64,000 bases of DNA from assembly GCA_937124585.1 (NCBI GenBank), contig CAKZKT010000147.1:1-64000 (forward strand), written 5' to 3'. The notes beneath the pieces were generated by a model. That model saw only the letters and a program-made list of their open reading frames with translations. It was not told the DNA's origin and searched no databases. Position 1 is the first letter of the stretch; each line of letters begins with the position of its first letter. A program made the translations under genes and the position numbers. Source of the DNA: an uncultured Anaerolineae bacterium. Its GTDB lineage: Bacteria; Chloroflexota; Anaerolineae; CG2-30-64-16. Shown one piece after another: positions 34,248 to 44,599 of the stretch.

Positions 34248-35095
34248 GCATGATGCGCTTCCAGACGGTTGAGCGGGACTCCTTCTTCACCCGCATGGAC
34301 TTCCGGCCCAAGCTGGTGATGATGACGGTGATCAGCATTATCGCCTTCGTATGGGAAAGTCCGGCAGCGGGCGGGCTGTTGACCCTCGTTGTCGTCGTGG
34401 CCTCGCTGCTGGCCGGCGTCAAGACGGGCTACATCCGCATGGTGATCACCATCATGATCCCATTCTACCTGCTGCTGCTGTTGACGCACGGCTTCTTCAA
34501 CGTGGACCAGGTCAAGGCACTGACGGGCAAGACCGAACTGACCACCCTGTTCATGTTCCCCACCACATGGCCCGTGATCGGCGGCGGTCGGATGTCGGTG
34601 GAAGGCGTGCTCTACGGTCTCAACGTTATCTTCAAGACCCTCACCCTGGTGCTCGTCATTCCGCTCGGTATCTTCACCACCGAAGTGGATAAATTCATCG
34701 TCGGCATGGTGCGTGCCCGCGTCCCCTACAAGCTTGCCTTCATCTTCTCGGCCACGCTGCGCTTCGTACCGCTTCTCTTCTCCGAGATCCAGGGAATCAT
34801 CGAAGCGCAACGTCTGCGCGGCCTGGCAGTGGAGAAAATGGGGCCGCTCAAGCGTGTGCAAGTCTACTCCAAGGTCGCCGTGCCTCTCATTCTGGGCGCG
34901 ATGGTCAAATCGCAGATGCTCGAAGTGGTGCTTCAATCGAAGGCCTTTACCGGCAGCCCCGACCGCACCTATCTGCACGAGTCGGTGCTGGGGCCGCTGG
35001 ACTACCTGATGATCGCCTTTTTCGTCCTCCTACTGATCGCGGCCGTCGTCGCCTACCTCACCGTCGGCTTTGGCAAGTTCGGGGGGCCGTTCTGA
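34244..35095 (+). CDS. ecfT: ECF transporter transmembrane component EcfT
   Basis: The 283-residue protein links the ATPases to the S component. It has about five membrane helices and two cytoplasmic coupling helices. The Ala-Arg-Gly-type motif of the first helix is seen in GIIEAQRLRGLAVEK, and the second coupling region is QMLEVVLQSKAFTGSPDRTYL. The N-terminal segment DFRPKLVMMTVISIIAFVW is the standard EcfT opening. Translation is coupled to the ATPase (ATGA), and the MeTr-like gene begins 2 bp after its stop. Confidence 0.9.
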   Translation: MSMMRFQTVERDSFFTRMDFRPKLVMMTVISIIAFVWESPAAGGLLTLVVVVASLLAGVKTGYIRMVITIMIPFYLLLLLTHGFFNVDQVKALTGKTELTTLFMFPTTWPVIGGGRMSVEGVLYGLNVIFKTLTLVLVIPLGIFTTEVDKFIVGMVRARVPYKLAFIFSATLRFVPLLFSEIQGIIEAQRLRGLAVEKMGPLKRVQVYSKVAVPLILGAMVKSQMLEVVLQSKAFTGSPDRTYLHESVLGPLDYLMIAFFVLLLIAAVVAYLTVGFGKFGGPF

Positions 35096-35097
35096 CC

Positions 35098-35964
35098 ATG
35101 ACACAACTCGCCGGATCGCGTTTTTCGGTCGAATTCGGCCCCGGCCGACCGGTGCTGCTGATCAACGACCAGCTTCGTGTTTACGATCAATCGCCGCAAG
35201 TGCTGGCCGAGCTCGCCGTCGGGCGTTGCGACACGCTGGTTCAGTTGGCACGCGAAGGTGAGGCGGCCGGCTGTCGCGCCGTAGACATCCTGATTGATCA
35301 TCCCGCGCTGGTCGAGGCCGACGTTCTGCCACTGGTCTTTCGAGCGGTTGACGCTGCCCTCGGCTGCCCGATTTCGCTCGACTCCCGCAACCCGCTCGCC
35401 ATCGAAGCTGCGCTGGACGGCTATACGGGCAAGGCGCTGCTGAATTCGATCACTGGCGAGCGGGAACTACTGGATACTCTGCTGCCGCTGGTCGCCAAAT
35501 ACCGGCTGGCCGTTGTAGCGTTGTTGGTAAACGATGTGCATGTGCCGCAGACCTGGCAGGAACGGCTAGCCGTGGCGCGCGACATTCTGGCACGCACCGA
35601 CGCCATCGGCATTCCGCGCGAAGACATTGTCTTCGACGCCGTATGTATGGCCGCCAGCACTCTCCCAGGCTCCATGCAAGTCACACTCGATACTCTTGCC
35701 GCCATTCACGGCGAGCTGGGCATGAGCACCCTTCTGGGCATCGGCAACGCCGGCTTCGGTATGCCCGATCAGACGCGCATTGACCTGGCCTATCTGATCG
35801 CGGCCGTACCCTGGGGGCTGGATGCTGCGCTGGTGGATTATCACACCGAGAACCTGCTGGTCGCATCTCGCGCGATTGACTTCCTGAGCGGCCGTGATCC
35901 GACCGGTGCCGGATACATCAGCCTTTACCGGCCAGCTCGACCACGCCGGTCGCGCTCCGGGTAG
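35098..35964 (+). CDS. MeTr-like pterin-binding (methyltetrahydrofolate methyltransferase) protein
   Basis: The 288-residue TIM barrel matches the pterin-binding domain of methyltetrahydrofolate:corrinoid methyltransferases (AcsE/MetH type). Matches are SLDSRNPLAIEAALDGYTGKA followed by LLNSITGE, the D-containing strand DIVFDAVC, and LGIGNAGFGMPDQTR where the family has SNVSFGLP-R. The N-terminal motif IGERIN of the family reads LINDQLRV. No corrinoid protein gene is visible nearby. Location 2 bp behind ecfT ties it to the transported compound: it may bind an imported folate/pterin or use it as methyl donor or acceptor. Catalysis is unproven. Confidence 0.75.
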   Translation: MTQLAGSRFSVEFGPGRPVLLINDQLRVYDQSPQVLAELAVGRCDTLVQLAREGEAAGCRAVDILIDHPALVEADVLPLVFRAVDAALGCPISLDSRNPLAIEAALDGYTGKALLNSITGERELLDTLLPLVAKYRLAVVALLVNDVHVPQTWQERLAVARDILARTDAIGIPREDIVFDAVCMAASTLPGSMQVTLDTLAAIHGELGMSTLLGIGNAGFGMPDQTRIDLAYLIAAVPWGLDAALVDYHTENLLVASRAIDFLSGRDPTGAGYISLYRPARPRRSRSG

Positions 35965-36036
35965 GGGCCCCGGCGCGCCGTGCGGCTGCAGAGCGGCAGA
36001 ACGTTTCTCTGATAGACCACTGACACGGAGATCACC

Positions 36037-38541
36037 TTGCACTCACCGATTGACTGGCGCCGCATCGCCGCGGCGCTCGATGTCGCCAGCTTTCCGCCGG
36101 CGCAAAACCACCTGCGGCGCTGGACAGGCTACACCATCCTCCCCACCGGCATCGTCTTCGACTGCGAGACTGCGGCGGGCGCGCCGGCTGTCTACCGCGT
36201 GGACGTGATCGAACCGGATGTGATTCGCGTGCGCATGGCGCGGCGCCATCACGCTGCCCGGCTGGCAGCACGTAGCTCGGAGATGCTCGTCCGCGCCGAT
36301 TGGCCGACCGTGCCGTTCGAGGTCGGCCAGGACGGCGACTGCGTCATTGTGACCACCGCGACGCTGCGCCTGGAGTTCCAGCAGTTCCCCTGGCAGTTGC
36401 GGGTGTACGCACTGCGGGCCTCGCCAGCCCCGCCCGGCCGGGGCCCGGCGACGGATGTCCCCTTTTTCGCCGAACGCGTGGACGACCGGGCCTATGGCCC
36501 CGGCTACGAAGTTGAGCCGGTCGGCTTCGAGGCCGGCGTGAACGGCCAGGAGGCCGTGCGCGAGGCGGTGGCCGTGGCCCCGGGCGAGGCTTTCTACGGC
36601 TTCGGGGAAAAATTCACGCCGCTGGACAAATGGGGCCAGGAACTGGTCTCCTGGACGGTGGACTGCGGCAACGTCAGCTCCGGCCGCTCGTACAAAAACG
36701 TGCCGTTCTTCATCAGCAGCGCCGGCTACGGCCTGTTCGTCCACTCGTCCTATCCTATCGTCTACCGGATGGGCAGCGAATCGGCCATCACCTATTCATT
36801 CCACGTGGCCGAGCCATGTCTGGACTATTTCCTGATCTACGGCCCGGCCTACAGCCATATCCTGCACCGCTACGCCGGGCTGACCGGCTTCGCACCGATC
36901 CCGCCCAAATGGTCGTTCGGCTTCTGGATGTCGCGCGCGGGCTATCGCACGCAGGCCCAGGTCGAGGAAATCGCAGCCGAACTGCGGGCGCGCGGCTTCC
37001 CCTGCGACGTGATCAGCCTGGACCCATGGTGGATGGGCGAGGCACCCTGGTCTACCTATCGCTGGGACAGAGAAGCATTCCCTGCACCGGAAGCGATGAT
37101 CCAAAAGTTGCGCCGACAGGGCATTCGCACCTGCCTGTGGATCCATCCCTACGTGCCAGCCGGGACTGCTCTCTACGAGGAGGGGCGGGCCAAAGGCTAT
37201 TTCGTGCGCCGCGGCCCGGCCGCCGGAGACGAGATCAGCCCGGTGATCGAGGCGTTTTCGGGCGAGAAACTGGCGGCCATTGATTTCACCAATCCCGAGG
37301 CCGTGGCCTGGTTTCAGGCACAGCTCGACGCGCTGCTCGACATGGGTGTGGCGGTCTTCAAGAGCGATTTCGGCGAGCAAGCGCCCGTGGACGCGATCTA
37401 TGCAGATGGCCGTGATGGGCTGGCGCTGCACAACCTCTACCCGCTGCTCTACAACCGGGCCGTCTTCGAGACGACTGCGCGGCGCTTCGGCCGTGGGCTG
37501 ACGTGGGCGCGCTCGGGCTACGCCGGATCGCAGCGCTACCCGGTGCACTGGGGCGGCGACTCGTACAGCAGCCTCGACCAGATGGCCGGCCAGTTGCGCG
37601 GGCTGCTCAGCCTCGGCATGTCGGGCGTGCCGTTTTGCAGCCACGACATCGGCGGCTTCGACTTCGCGCCCGGCTATTTCGACCACACCGACGTCGAGAA
37701 TTTCCTGGAAACCTTCAAAAAAACCGAACGGGATGAGTATCCGAAAGACCCGATCACGTATGTGCGCTGGCTTCAGTTCGGCGCGTTCTCATCACACATG
37801 CGCAGCCACGGCAAACAGCCGCATGAGCCGTGGACCTACGGCGCAGAGGCCGAGGCGATCTCCCGGCGCTACCTGATGCTGCGCTATCGGCTGCTGCCCT
37901 ACATCTATTCCCAGGCTGTGCTCTCCGCGCGCGGCGGCCTGCCCCTCGTCCGGCCCATGGCGCTGATGTTCCAGGACGACCCGACCACACGGCGGCTCGA
38001 TCTTCAGTATATGTTCGGGGAAGAGATCCTGGTCGCGCCCGTCTTTCGGCCCGATGGCCGCTGCCAGGTCTATCTGCCTGCGGGCGATTGGGTGGATTTC
38101 TGGACGCATGCGATCGTGCGCGGCCCCACCTGGCTGGATTTGACCGTCCCGCTCGACGTGCTGCCGCTCTGGGTGCGTGGGGGCGCGGTCATCCCCTGGG
38201 GGCCGGCGCAGGATTTTGTGGATCAACGGCCGCTCGATCCCCTGACGCTGGAGATCTACGCGCCGGCTGCAGAGGGGAGCTGCACGATCTACGACGAGGA
38301 GCGGCCGGAAATCCGGGTGCATTACCGGCGGTCAGAGACGGCCGGTGCAGAGGCCGGCGCCGGCCTGACCGTGACCATCTCGCCGACGGCCGGAGACGTG
38401 ATGCTGATCTGTCGCGGCGTCGCGCTGCGTTCGGCGCGCGTGGACGGTGCCGACACCACGCTGACCGCTGCCGGCGCGCTCTGCTTCGATGGACGAGCGG
38501 GCAGCGTGGTGCAGCTCACGCTGGGCCAGGAAACGGGGTAG
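36037..38541 (+). CDS. GH31 alpha-xylosidase/alpha-glucosidase (YicI-like)
   Basis: The 834-residue glycoside hydrolase has the GH31 beta-sandwich ([21 protein letters not shown]), the (beta/alpha)8 barrel and C-terminal sheets. The nucleophile Asp is in [13 protein letters not shown] and the acid/base Asp in [19 protein letters not shown] is characteristic of the YicI alpha-xylosidase branch, so release of xylose from xyloglucan oligosaccharides is likely. No signal peptide is seen, so it is cytoplasmic. The start is TTG 36037, supported by GGAG six bases upstream. Its last 26 bp overlap the convergent glcF-like gene. Confidence 0.9.
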   Translation: MHSPIDWRRIAAALDVASFPPAQNHLRRWTGYTILPTGIVFDCETAAGAPAVYRVDVIEPDVIRVRMARRHHAARLAARSSEMLVRADWPTVPFEVGQDGDCVIVTTATLRLEFQQFPWQLRVYALRASPAPPGRGPATDVPFFAERVDDRAYGPGYEVEPVGFEAGVNGQEAVREAVAVAPGEAFYGFGEKFTPLDKWGQELVSWTVDCGNVSSGRSYKNVPFFISSAGYGLFVHSSYPIVYRMGSESAITYSFHVAEPCLDYFLIYGPAYSHILHRYAGLTGFAPIPPKWSFGFWMSRAGYRTQAQVEEIAAELRARGFPCDVISLDPWWMGEAPWSTYRWDREAFPAPEAMIQKLRRQGIRTCLWIHPYVPAGTALYEEGRAKGYFVRRGPAAGDEISPVIEAFSGEKLAAIDFTNPEAVAWFQAQLDALLDMGVAVFKSDFGEQAPVDAIYADGRDGLALHNLYPLLYNRAVFETTARRFGRGLTWARSGYAGSQRYPVHWGGDSYSSLDQMAGQLRGLLSLGMSGVPFCSHDIGGFDFAPGYFDHTDVENFLETFKKTERDEYPKDPITYVRWLQFGAFSSHMRSHGKQPHEPWTYGAEAEAISRRYLMLRYRLLPYIYSQAVLSARGGLPLVRPMALMFQDDPTTRRLDLQYMFGEEILVAPVFRPDGRCQVYLPAGDWVDFWTHAIVRGPTWLDLTVPLDVLPLWVRGGAVIPWGPAQDFVDQRPLDPLTLEIYAPAAEGSCTIYDEERPEIRVHYRRSETAGAEAGAGLTVTISPTAGDVMLICRGVALRSARVDGADTTLTAAGALCFDGRAGSVVQLTLGQETG

Positions 38542-39796
38542 CGTGGCGATACGCCGCGTCCAGCAATTCGATCGTGTGATAGATGGGCAGCGGGTGGCCG
38601 GCCGCCTGAAGATGCGTGCGGATCTGCACCAGGCAACCGATGTTGCCTGCGGCCACAGCATCCGCGTCCGTCTTCAGGATGTTGGCAGCTTTGCGCCGGC
38701 CGAGCTCGCTCGCGATCTCCGGCTGCTCGATGTTGTATGTGCCGGCCGAGCCGCAGCAGAGTTCGCCCTCTGGGATCTCCAGCAGCGTCAGGTTGGGGAT
38801 GCTGCGCAGCAGCTTGCGCGGAGGATCGGTCACCTTCTGCGCGTGCGCCAGGTGACAGGCATCGTGGTAAGCGACTTTCAACGGCTGCGGCAGCGGCGGC
38901 AGCACCACGATCCCCAGCTGATCGAGGAAGACGGCAATGTCCACGGCCTTATGCGCCAGCTCGGCAGCGGCTTCGGCTTCGGGCAGGCCCACAAAAAGCA
39001 GCGGATACTCATGCAGGCCAGAGCCGCAGCCGGCCGCGTTGGTGATGATGGCGTCTATATCGCGCGGGAAGACACGCAGGTTGGCGCGGGCGTGACGCCG
39101 GGCCTCCTCTGCCTCGCCCTGATGCATCCCCAGCGCGCCGCAACACTCCTGTCCGGCCGGGATCACCACCTCGACGCCGTTTTTCGCCAGCACACGCAGC
39201 GTTGCCCAGTTGAAGTCGGGCGCCAGCGCCTGCTGAACGCACCCCGCCAGCAATGCCACGCGCGCGCGCCGCGGGCCCTCGGCCGGATAGAAGGCCGGCA
39301 ACGGCCGCGCTTCTGGCATCTTCTCCGGCAGCAACGCCAGCATCCCGCGCAGGTCGGCGGGCACCAACCCCTCCACCGTCTTGCCGATCTTTCCGGCGAC
39401 GGCCGCCACGCGGAAGCGGTTCGGATAGGGGATCGTCTCGCGCACGAGCGCGCGGCGCACCTGGGCCATGAACGGCCGCTTCCGTTGCCCTTCGGCGTGC
39501 GCGCGATACAGCGTCACCAGGTCGCCGTAACGCACCCCTGATGGGCATGCGGTGACGCAGCCCTGGCAGCCCAGACAGCGGTCAATGTACGGCAGCGTCT
39601 CTTCGACGGTGAGGCTGCCCTCCAGCGCAGATTTCATCAGCAGGATCCGTCCGCGCGGAGAGTCCATCTCCTGGCCGAGCACCTGATAGGTCGGACAGGC
39701 GGGCAGGCAAAAGCCGCAGTGGACGCACGAGGCGATGGCGAACGCCATCGCCTGGCCTTGCGGGCCGAGGGTTTCAACAGGGATGGAATGTTGCAT
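38516..39796 (-). CDS. glcF: Glycolate oxidase iron-sulfur subunit GlcF
   Basis: The 426-residue electron-transfer subunit binds two 4Fe-4S clusters through [14 protein letters not shown] and [14 protein letters not shown]. It also has two Cys-rich CCG domains ([25 protein letters not shown]). It passes electrons from GlcDE to the quinone pool. ATG 39796 is used because GAGGACCTC sits directly before it; a TTG at 39811 would extend by five residues. Its 3' end overlaps the GH31 gene on the other strand. It is the last gene of the glcDEF operon. Confidence 0.92.
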   Translation of the reverse strand: MQHSIPVETLGPQGQAMAFAIASCVHCGFCLPACPTYQVLGQEMDSPRGRILLMKSALEGSLTVEETLPYIDRCLGCQGCVTACPSGVRYGDLVTLYRAHAEGQRKRPFMAQVRRALVRETIPYPNRFRVAAVAGKIGKTVEGLVPADLRGMLALLPEKMPEARPLPAFYPAEGPRRARVALLAGCVQQALAPDFNWATLRVLAKNGVEVVIPAGQECCGALGMHQGEAEEARRHARANLRVFPRDIDAIITNAAGCGSGLHEYPLLFVGLPEAEAAAELAHKAVDIAVFLDQLGIVVLPPLPQPLKVAYHDACHLAHAQKVTDPPRKLLRSIPNLTLLEIPEGELCCGSAGTYNIEQPEIASELGRRKAANILKTDADAVAAGNIGCLVQIRTHLQAAGHPLPIYHTIELLDAAYRHATPFPGPA

Positions 39797-39841
39797 GAGG
39801 TCCTCGGACAAATGGGCAAATGAACACAGCAGCGAATGGCC

Positions 39842-40942
39842 TCAGCGAGTGGGGAAACGGCCGTGCGGGTCGAGGGCCTGTTTCACGCGCCGCTCGAAAG
39901 AGGCGCCGGGTTGGACGCCCAGGCGCACCTGGGCCGGCGGCCCGATCAGCACCAGGCCGTTGAGTCCCGTTTGAGTCAGAATGGCATCCAACCGGGCCCG
40001 GTCGGCCGTGGCGATCCACGCGACCTGACCGGCGACGCTGTAACGCCGGATGTCCTGGGCCATGAGATGCTGCTCCAGGCCGAGGATTTTCTTCGGCGTC
40101 AGCGGCACCTTGACCAGCGACCACCCGGCCGGCACCCAGGTCAGCTCGCGGACAGCACGCCAGAGGGCAGCCTCTTCTGCGCCGCTCACCGTCTCGCCGC
40201 CGCCGAGCACGCCGCGCAGTCGCTCGCTGCGGCCGGGCAGCGCGTCGGCCAGGCCGGCCAGTCGCACCCAGAGCGTTGCGCCCGCGGCAGACGGCGCCAG
40301 GTCGAGGCTATCCAGGTCGAGGGGCTGCGCCGTCAGCTTGATGATGGCCGCGACGCCGGCCTCCATCGAGGGCAAATCGAGCCGCAAGGTGGCATATGCC
40401 TCCGGCAGCGGGAAGACTTTACACGTCAGCTCGACCAGCACGCCGAACTGGCCCAGGCTGCCCACCATAAGCTTCGGCAGGTCGAAGCCGGCCGCGTTCT
40501 TCACCACCTTGCCGCCGGCATAAACGAGCCAGCCCGCGGCGTCCACGTAGCGCACGCCCAGGATGAAATCGCGCAGGCCGCCGTAGCGATAGCGACCGGG
40601 ACCGTTCGCGCCGGCAGCGACCGTGCCGCCCAGCGTCGCGCCGGCCTCGGCCAGCAGCGGGTCGCAGGGCAAATACTGGCCGTTGCGGGCCAGGATCGCC
40701 GCGATCTCGGTGAGTGGCGTGCCGGCCAGCGCGGTGAAGGTGAATTCGCCCGGCTGGTATTCGATCATCCCGGACAGGCCGGTCAGCGAGAGGGGAGTAG
40801 CGCCATTCGGCGCAGCCGCTAGCGCCGTTTTTGTGCCCGCGCCGCACGGATGGATGTGCGTGTGGTCGCGGACGGCGGCCTGGACATCAGGAATAGAGCC
40901 AGGAGCAAGCGGTGTAGCTGACATGGGGTCAATGATCTCCAT
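39842..40942 (-). CDS. glcE: Glycolate oxidase FAD-binding subunit GlcE
   Basis: The 366-residue flavoprotein is the second FAD-binding subunit of glycolate oxidase. It shows the short PCMH fold: HPCGAGTKTALA near the N terminus, PAGATLGG-like EAGATLGGTVAAGANGPG, and YVDAAGWLVYAGGKVVKN, AAGFDLPKL. It is shorter than GlcD, as expected, and lacks the full FAD-oxidase C domain. ATG 40942 starts 3 bp beyond the glcD stop; ATG 40924 is an alternative. The complete DEF set supports glycolate (or D-lactate) oxidation to glyoxylate at the membrane. Confidence 0.9.
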   Translation of the reverse strand: MEIIDPMSATPLAPGSIPDVQAAVRDHTHIHPCGAGTKTALAAAPNGATPLSLTGLSGMIEYQPGEFTFTALAGTPLTEIAAILARNGQYLPCDPLLAEAGATLGGTVAAGANGPGRYRYGGLRDFILGVRYVDAAGWLVYAGGKVVKNAAGFDLPKLMVGSLGQFGVLVELTCKVFPLPEAYATLRLDLPSMEAGVAAIIKLTAQPLDLDSLDLAPSAAGATLWVRLAGLADALPGRSERLRGVLGGGETVSGAEEAALWRAVRELTWVPAGWSLVKVPLTPKKILGLEQHLMAQDIRRYSVAGQVAWIATADRARLDAILTQTGLNGLVLIGPPAQVRLGVQPGASFERRVKQALDPHGRFPTR

Positions 40943-40945
40943 TCT

Positions 40946-42391
<1,446 letters not shown>

Positions 42392-42447
42392 GGATGCTAC
42401 CTCTCGTTCTCAGAAATCGGACCACAACCTCGGGCAGAGCGCTTCAG

Positions 42448-42477
42448 ATTATACCGCACGCATGGCGATTTGTGCAA
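42448..42477 (-). promoter_or_regulatory. Sigma70 promoter of glcDEF
   Basis: On the minus strand TTGCAC (42472-42477) and a perfect TATAAT (42448-42453) are separated by 18 nt. Start of transcription would be about 50 bp before the glcD ATG. Confidence 0.6.
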
Positions 42478-42509
42478 CGATCACAGGCACCCCTGAGGGG
42501 AACGCGGCT

Positions 42510-42815
42510 TCAGGCGGCATCGGCTGCGCCGTCTACCAGCAGCTCCTGGGCCGCAGCCACATAGCGCCGCGCGGTCTCCGCATCGCCGGCCAACAGATAG
42601 CTGGCTGCCAGCCGGGCCCGGCTACGCACGGCGTCGGGAAGGTGAGAGGCGCTGAGCCGGGCGATGGCCGCGCGCAGCAGCTCCTTTTCTCCGCGCGCCT
42701 GACTGCCGGCGTCGCGTTCCACTACCAGCCCATCGTCGGTGACGTTGTCGGGGAGGCCGCTCAGCCGGTGCCACATGGCGACCTCGCTGAGCTGCGGCGA
42801 TGAATTCTCGTTCAT
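42510..42815 (-). CDS. Hypothetical 101-residue protein coupled to the dehydrogenase
   Basis: The predicted soluble 101-residue protein has a short N-terminal segment (SEVAMWHRLSGLPDNV). A helical C-terminal half follows, with two Ala/Arg-rich helices (LRAAIARLSASHL, YLLAGDAETARRYVAAAQELL) resembling a tetratricopeptide-like pair. No family was recognised. Its ATG overlaps the dehydrogenase stop (ATGA), so it is translated with it. Base composition is like that of its neighbours, so it is probably a real accessory protein of the dicarboxylate or glycolate pathway. Confidence 0.65.
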   Translation of the reverse strand: MNENSSPQLSEVAMWHRLSGLPDNVTDDGLVVERDAGSQARGEKELLRAAIARLSASHLPDAVRSRARLAASYLLAGDAETARRYVAAAQELLVDGAADAA

Positions 42816-43891
42816 GGCCGTTCGCCTGCACGGAGCGCAGCAACGATTGCATTCCCCATCTCGACCGTCGTGGCACGGCCGCCCAGGTCGGGGGTGCGCA
42901 CGCGGCCGGCCGCCAGCACGTCCCGAATGGCACGCACGATCAGATCGGCCGCGGCCTTCTCGCCCAGAAAATCGAGCATCAGCGCGCCGCTCCAGATCAT
43001 GGCGATCGGATTGGCGATCCCTCGACCGAAGATATCGGGCGCAGAGCCGTGCACCGGCTCGAACATAGACGGATAGCGCCGTTCGGGGTTGAGGTTGGCG
43101 CTGGGCGCCAGGCCCAGCCCGCCCACCACCGCAGCGCCCAGGTCGGTCAAGATGTCGGCGAAGAGATTGGAGGCGACCACCACGTCGAGCGACTCCGGCT
43201 TGAGCACGAAGCGAGCGGCCAGCGCATCCACCAGCACTCGCTCGGTGGCCACATCGGGATACCCGACGGCGACTGCGTCGAACACCTCGTCCCACAGCGT
43301 CATCGCGAATCGCTGCGCGTTCGACTTGGTAGCGCTCGTCAGCCGTCGCCGCGGCCGGTGCCGTGCCACCTCGAACGCGTAGCGAATCACTCGCTCGACG
43401 CCGGCCCGGGTGAATACCGACGTCTCGACGGCCACCTCCAGCGGCAGGCCGCGATGTGCCCGGCCGCCGGCGCCCGCATACTCTCCCTCGGTGTTCTCGC
43501 GCACGACTACGAAATCAATGTCGCCGGGCTGTTTGTCCCGCAGCGGCCCCGGCACGCCCAGCAGCAGCACACTCGGACGCAAATTGGCATACTGGTCGAA
43601 GCCCTGGCAGATCGGCAACCGCAGGCCCCACAGCGACACGTGATCGGGCACGTTGGGCCAGCCGACCGCGCCGAAGTAGAGCGCGTCGAAGTCGGCGAGG
43701 ATATTCAGGCCATCCGCCGGCATCATCGCTCCATGAGCCAGGTAATGCTCGCAGCCCCACGGGAACGTTTCACACTCCAGCCGGAAGCCGCCCGCGATCT
43801 CGGCTGCGGCATGCAGCGCCTTCAGCCCCTCCGGCATGACTTCCTGCCCGATCCCATCGCCCGGAATGACGGCAATCCGATAATTACGCAT
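42812..43891 (-). CDS. Tartrate dehydrogenase-like isocitrate/isopropylmalate dehydrogenase family enzyme
   Basis: The 359-residue NAD-dependent 2-hydroxy-acid dehydrogenase/decarboxylase starts IAVIPGDGIGQEV. It shows the substrate-loop motif VVRENTEGEYAGAGGRAH, the catalytic Lys in TSATKSNAQRF, Asp ligands in VVASNLFADILTDL, and adenine motif FEPVHGSAPDI. ENTEGEYAGAGG and the CEHY segment place it closer to tartrate dehydrogenase/D-malate dehydrogenase than to LeuB or Icd. It could feed pyruvate or glycerate metabolism together with glycolate oxidase. ATG 43891 has GAGGTGAT upstream. Confidence 0.85.
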   Translation of the reverse strand: MRNYRIAVIPGDGIGQEVMPEGLKALHAAAEIAGGFRLECETFPWGCEHYLAHGAMMPADGLNILADFDALYFGAVGWPNVPDHVSLWGLRLPICQGFDQYANLRPSVLLLGVPGPLRDKQPGDIDFVVVRENTEGEYAGAGGRAHRGLPLEVAVETSVFTRAGVERVIRYAFEVARHRPRRRLTSATKSNAQRFAMTLWDEVFDAVAVGYPDVATERVLVDALAARFVLKPESLDVVVASNLFADILTDLGAAVVGGLGLAPSANLNPERRYPSMFEPVHGSAPDIFGRGIANPIAMIWSGALMLDFLGEKAAADLIVRAIRDVLAAGRVRTPDLGGRATTVEMGNAIVAALRAGERP

Positions 43892-43943
43892 GATCACCTC
43901 GTCAGCCAAACTGGTGGCGCGTGGCCGCGCCGGTCCTGGGGGA

Positions 43944-43973
43944 ATGCTACCCGATCCGGGCCAGCTTTGTCAA
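43944..43973 (-). promoter_or_regulatory. Promoter of the tartrate-dehydrogenase-like gene
   Basis: On the minus strand TTGACA (43968-43973) and TAGCAT (43944-43949) are 18 nt apart, about 50 bp before the ATG. It is back-to-back with the Rrf2 promoter 18 bp away. Confidence 0.55.
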
Positions 43974-43990
43974 CCGCGCTTGTGTGCGAT

Positions 43991-44035
43991 TTGACAAGTT
44001 CGTGAAAGTTGTTATAATGATACCAGATCGGTATC
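43991..44035 (+). promoter_or_regulatory. Strong promoter with Rrf2 operator palindrome
   Basis: TTGACA (43991-43996) and TATAAT (44013-44018) are 16 nt apart, both perfect consensus. The palindrome GATACC-AGATC-GGTATC (44019-44035) begins directly after the -10 box and covers the start site. An Rrf2-family repressor bound there would shut off the promoter, so autoregulation of the downstream gene and of the cyd genes is likely. Confidence 0.75.
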
Positions 44036-44065
44036 AATCAATTCGACCCACTCGCCCATACGCCT

Positions 44066-44503
44066 GTGCTCACCATCAGTCGCGAGACAGACTACGCTGC
44101 ACGCGTGATCCTGCATCTGGCGCTCCAGCCGACAGGGAGCCGCTCCACCGCGCGCCAGATCGCCGAGCTTCGCATCATCCCACGCGCGCTGGTGCGGCGG
44201 ATCGTCACCCGGCTGGCGACGGCCGGCCTGATCACGACCGCGCGCGGCGGCGACGGCGGCATTACCCTGGCCCGCCCGCCGACAGAAATCACTTTGCTGG
44301 AGGTCGTAGAGGCGCTGGAAGGCCCTGTGGCGCTCAACATCTGCACGGTGGAGCCCAATATCTGCCCGCTGATGCCGGCATGTACAGTGCACGAAGCCTG
44401 GGTGGACATACGCGACACCCTGCGGGCGAACCTGGCCCGCATCACCTTTGCGGCCCTGGCCCAGAAAGGAGGTGCCTCCTCGCCGGACACAACTGCGCGT
44501 TGA
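44066..44503 (+). CDS. Rrf2-family redox-sensing transcriptional regulator
   Basis: The 145-residue regulator starts LTISRETDYAARVILHLAL and carries a winged helix (STARQIAELRIIPRALVRRIVTRL, GLITTARGGDGGITLAR). Three cysteines, C93, C100 and C106 (NICTVEPNICPLMPAC), match the iron-sulfur-cluster ligand region of IscR/NsrR/RsrR proteins. It is expected to sense O2, NO or iron-sulfur status and to control cytochrome bd encoded just downstream. The start is GTG 44066; no Shine-Dalgarno sequence is evident, while the promoter is very strong. Confidence 0.9.
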   Translation: MLTISRETDYAARVILHLALQPTGSRSTARQIAELRIIPRALVRRIVTRLATAGLITTARGGDGGITLARPPTEITLLEVVEALEGPVALNICTVEPNICPLMPACTVHEAWVDIRDTLRANLARITFAALAQKGGASSPDTTAR

Positions 44504-44599
44504 GGCGTGAAACGTCATTTGTTGATTTGCCGATTTGTCTCTTTCTAGCCGTTTTCTTGTCTACTCGCACCTTGTCTACTCACCCACGGAGGCTGACCT

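Noticed and set aside
44504-44599. Promoter for cydAB in the spacer before cydA
   Set aside because: Only low-complexity GATTTGCCGATTTG-type sequence was found, with no convincing -35/-10 pair; read-through from the Rrf2 promoter is simpler.
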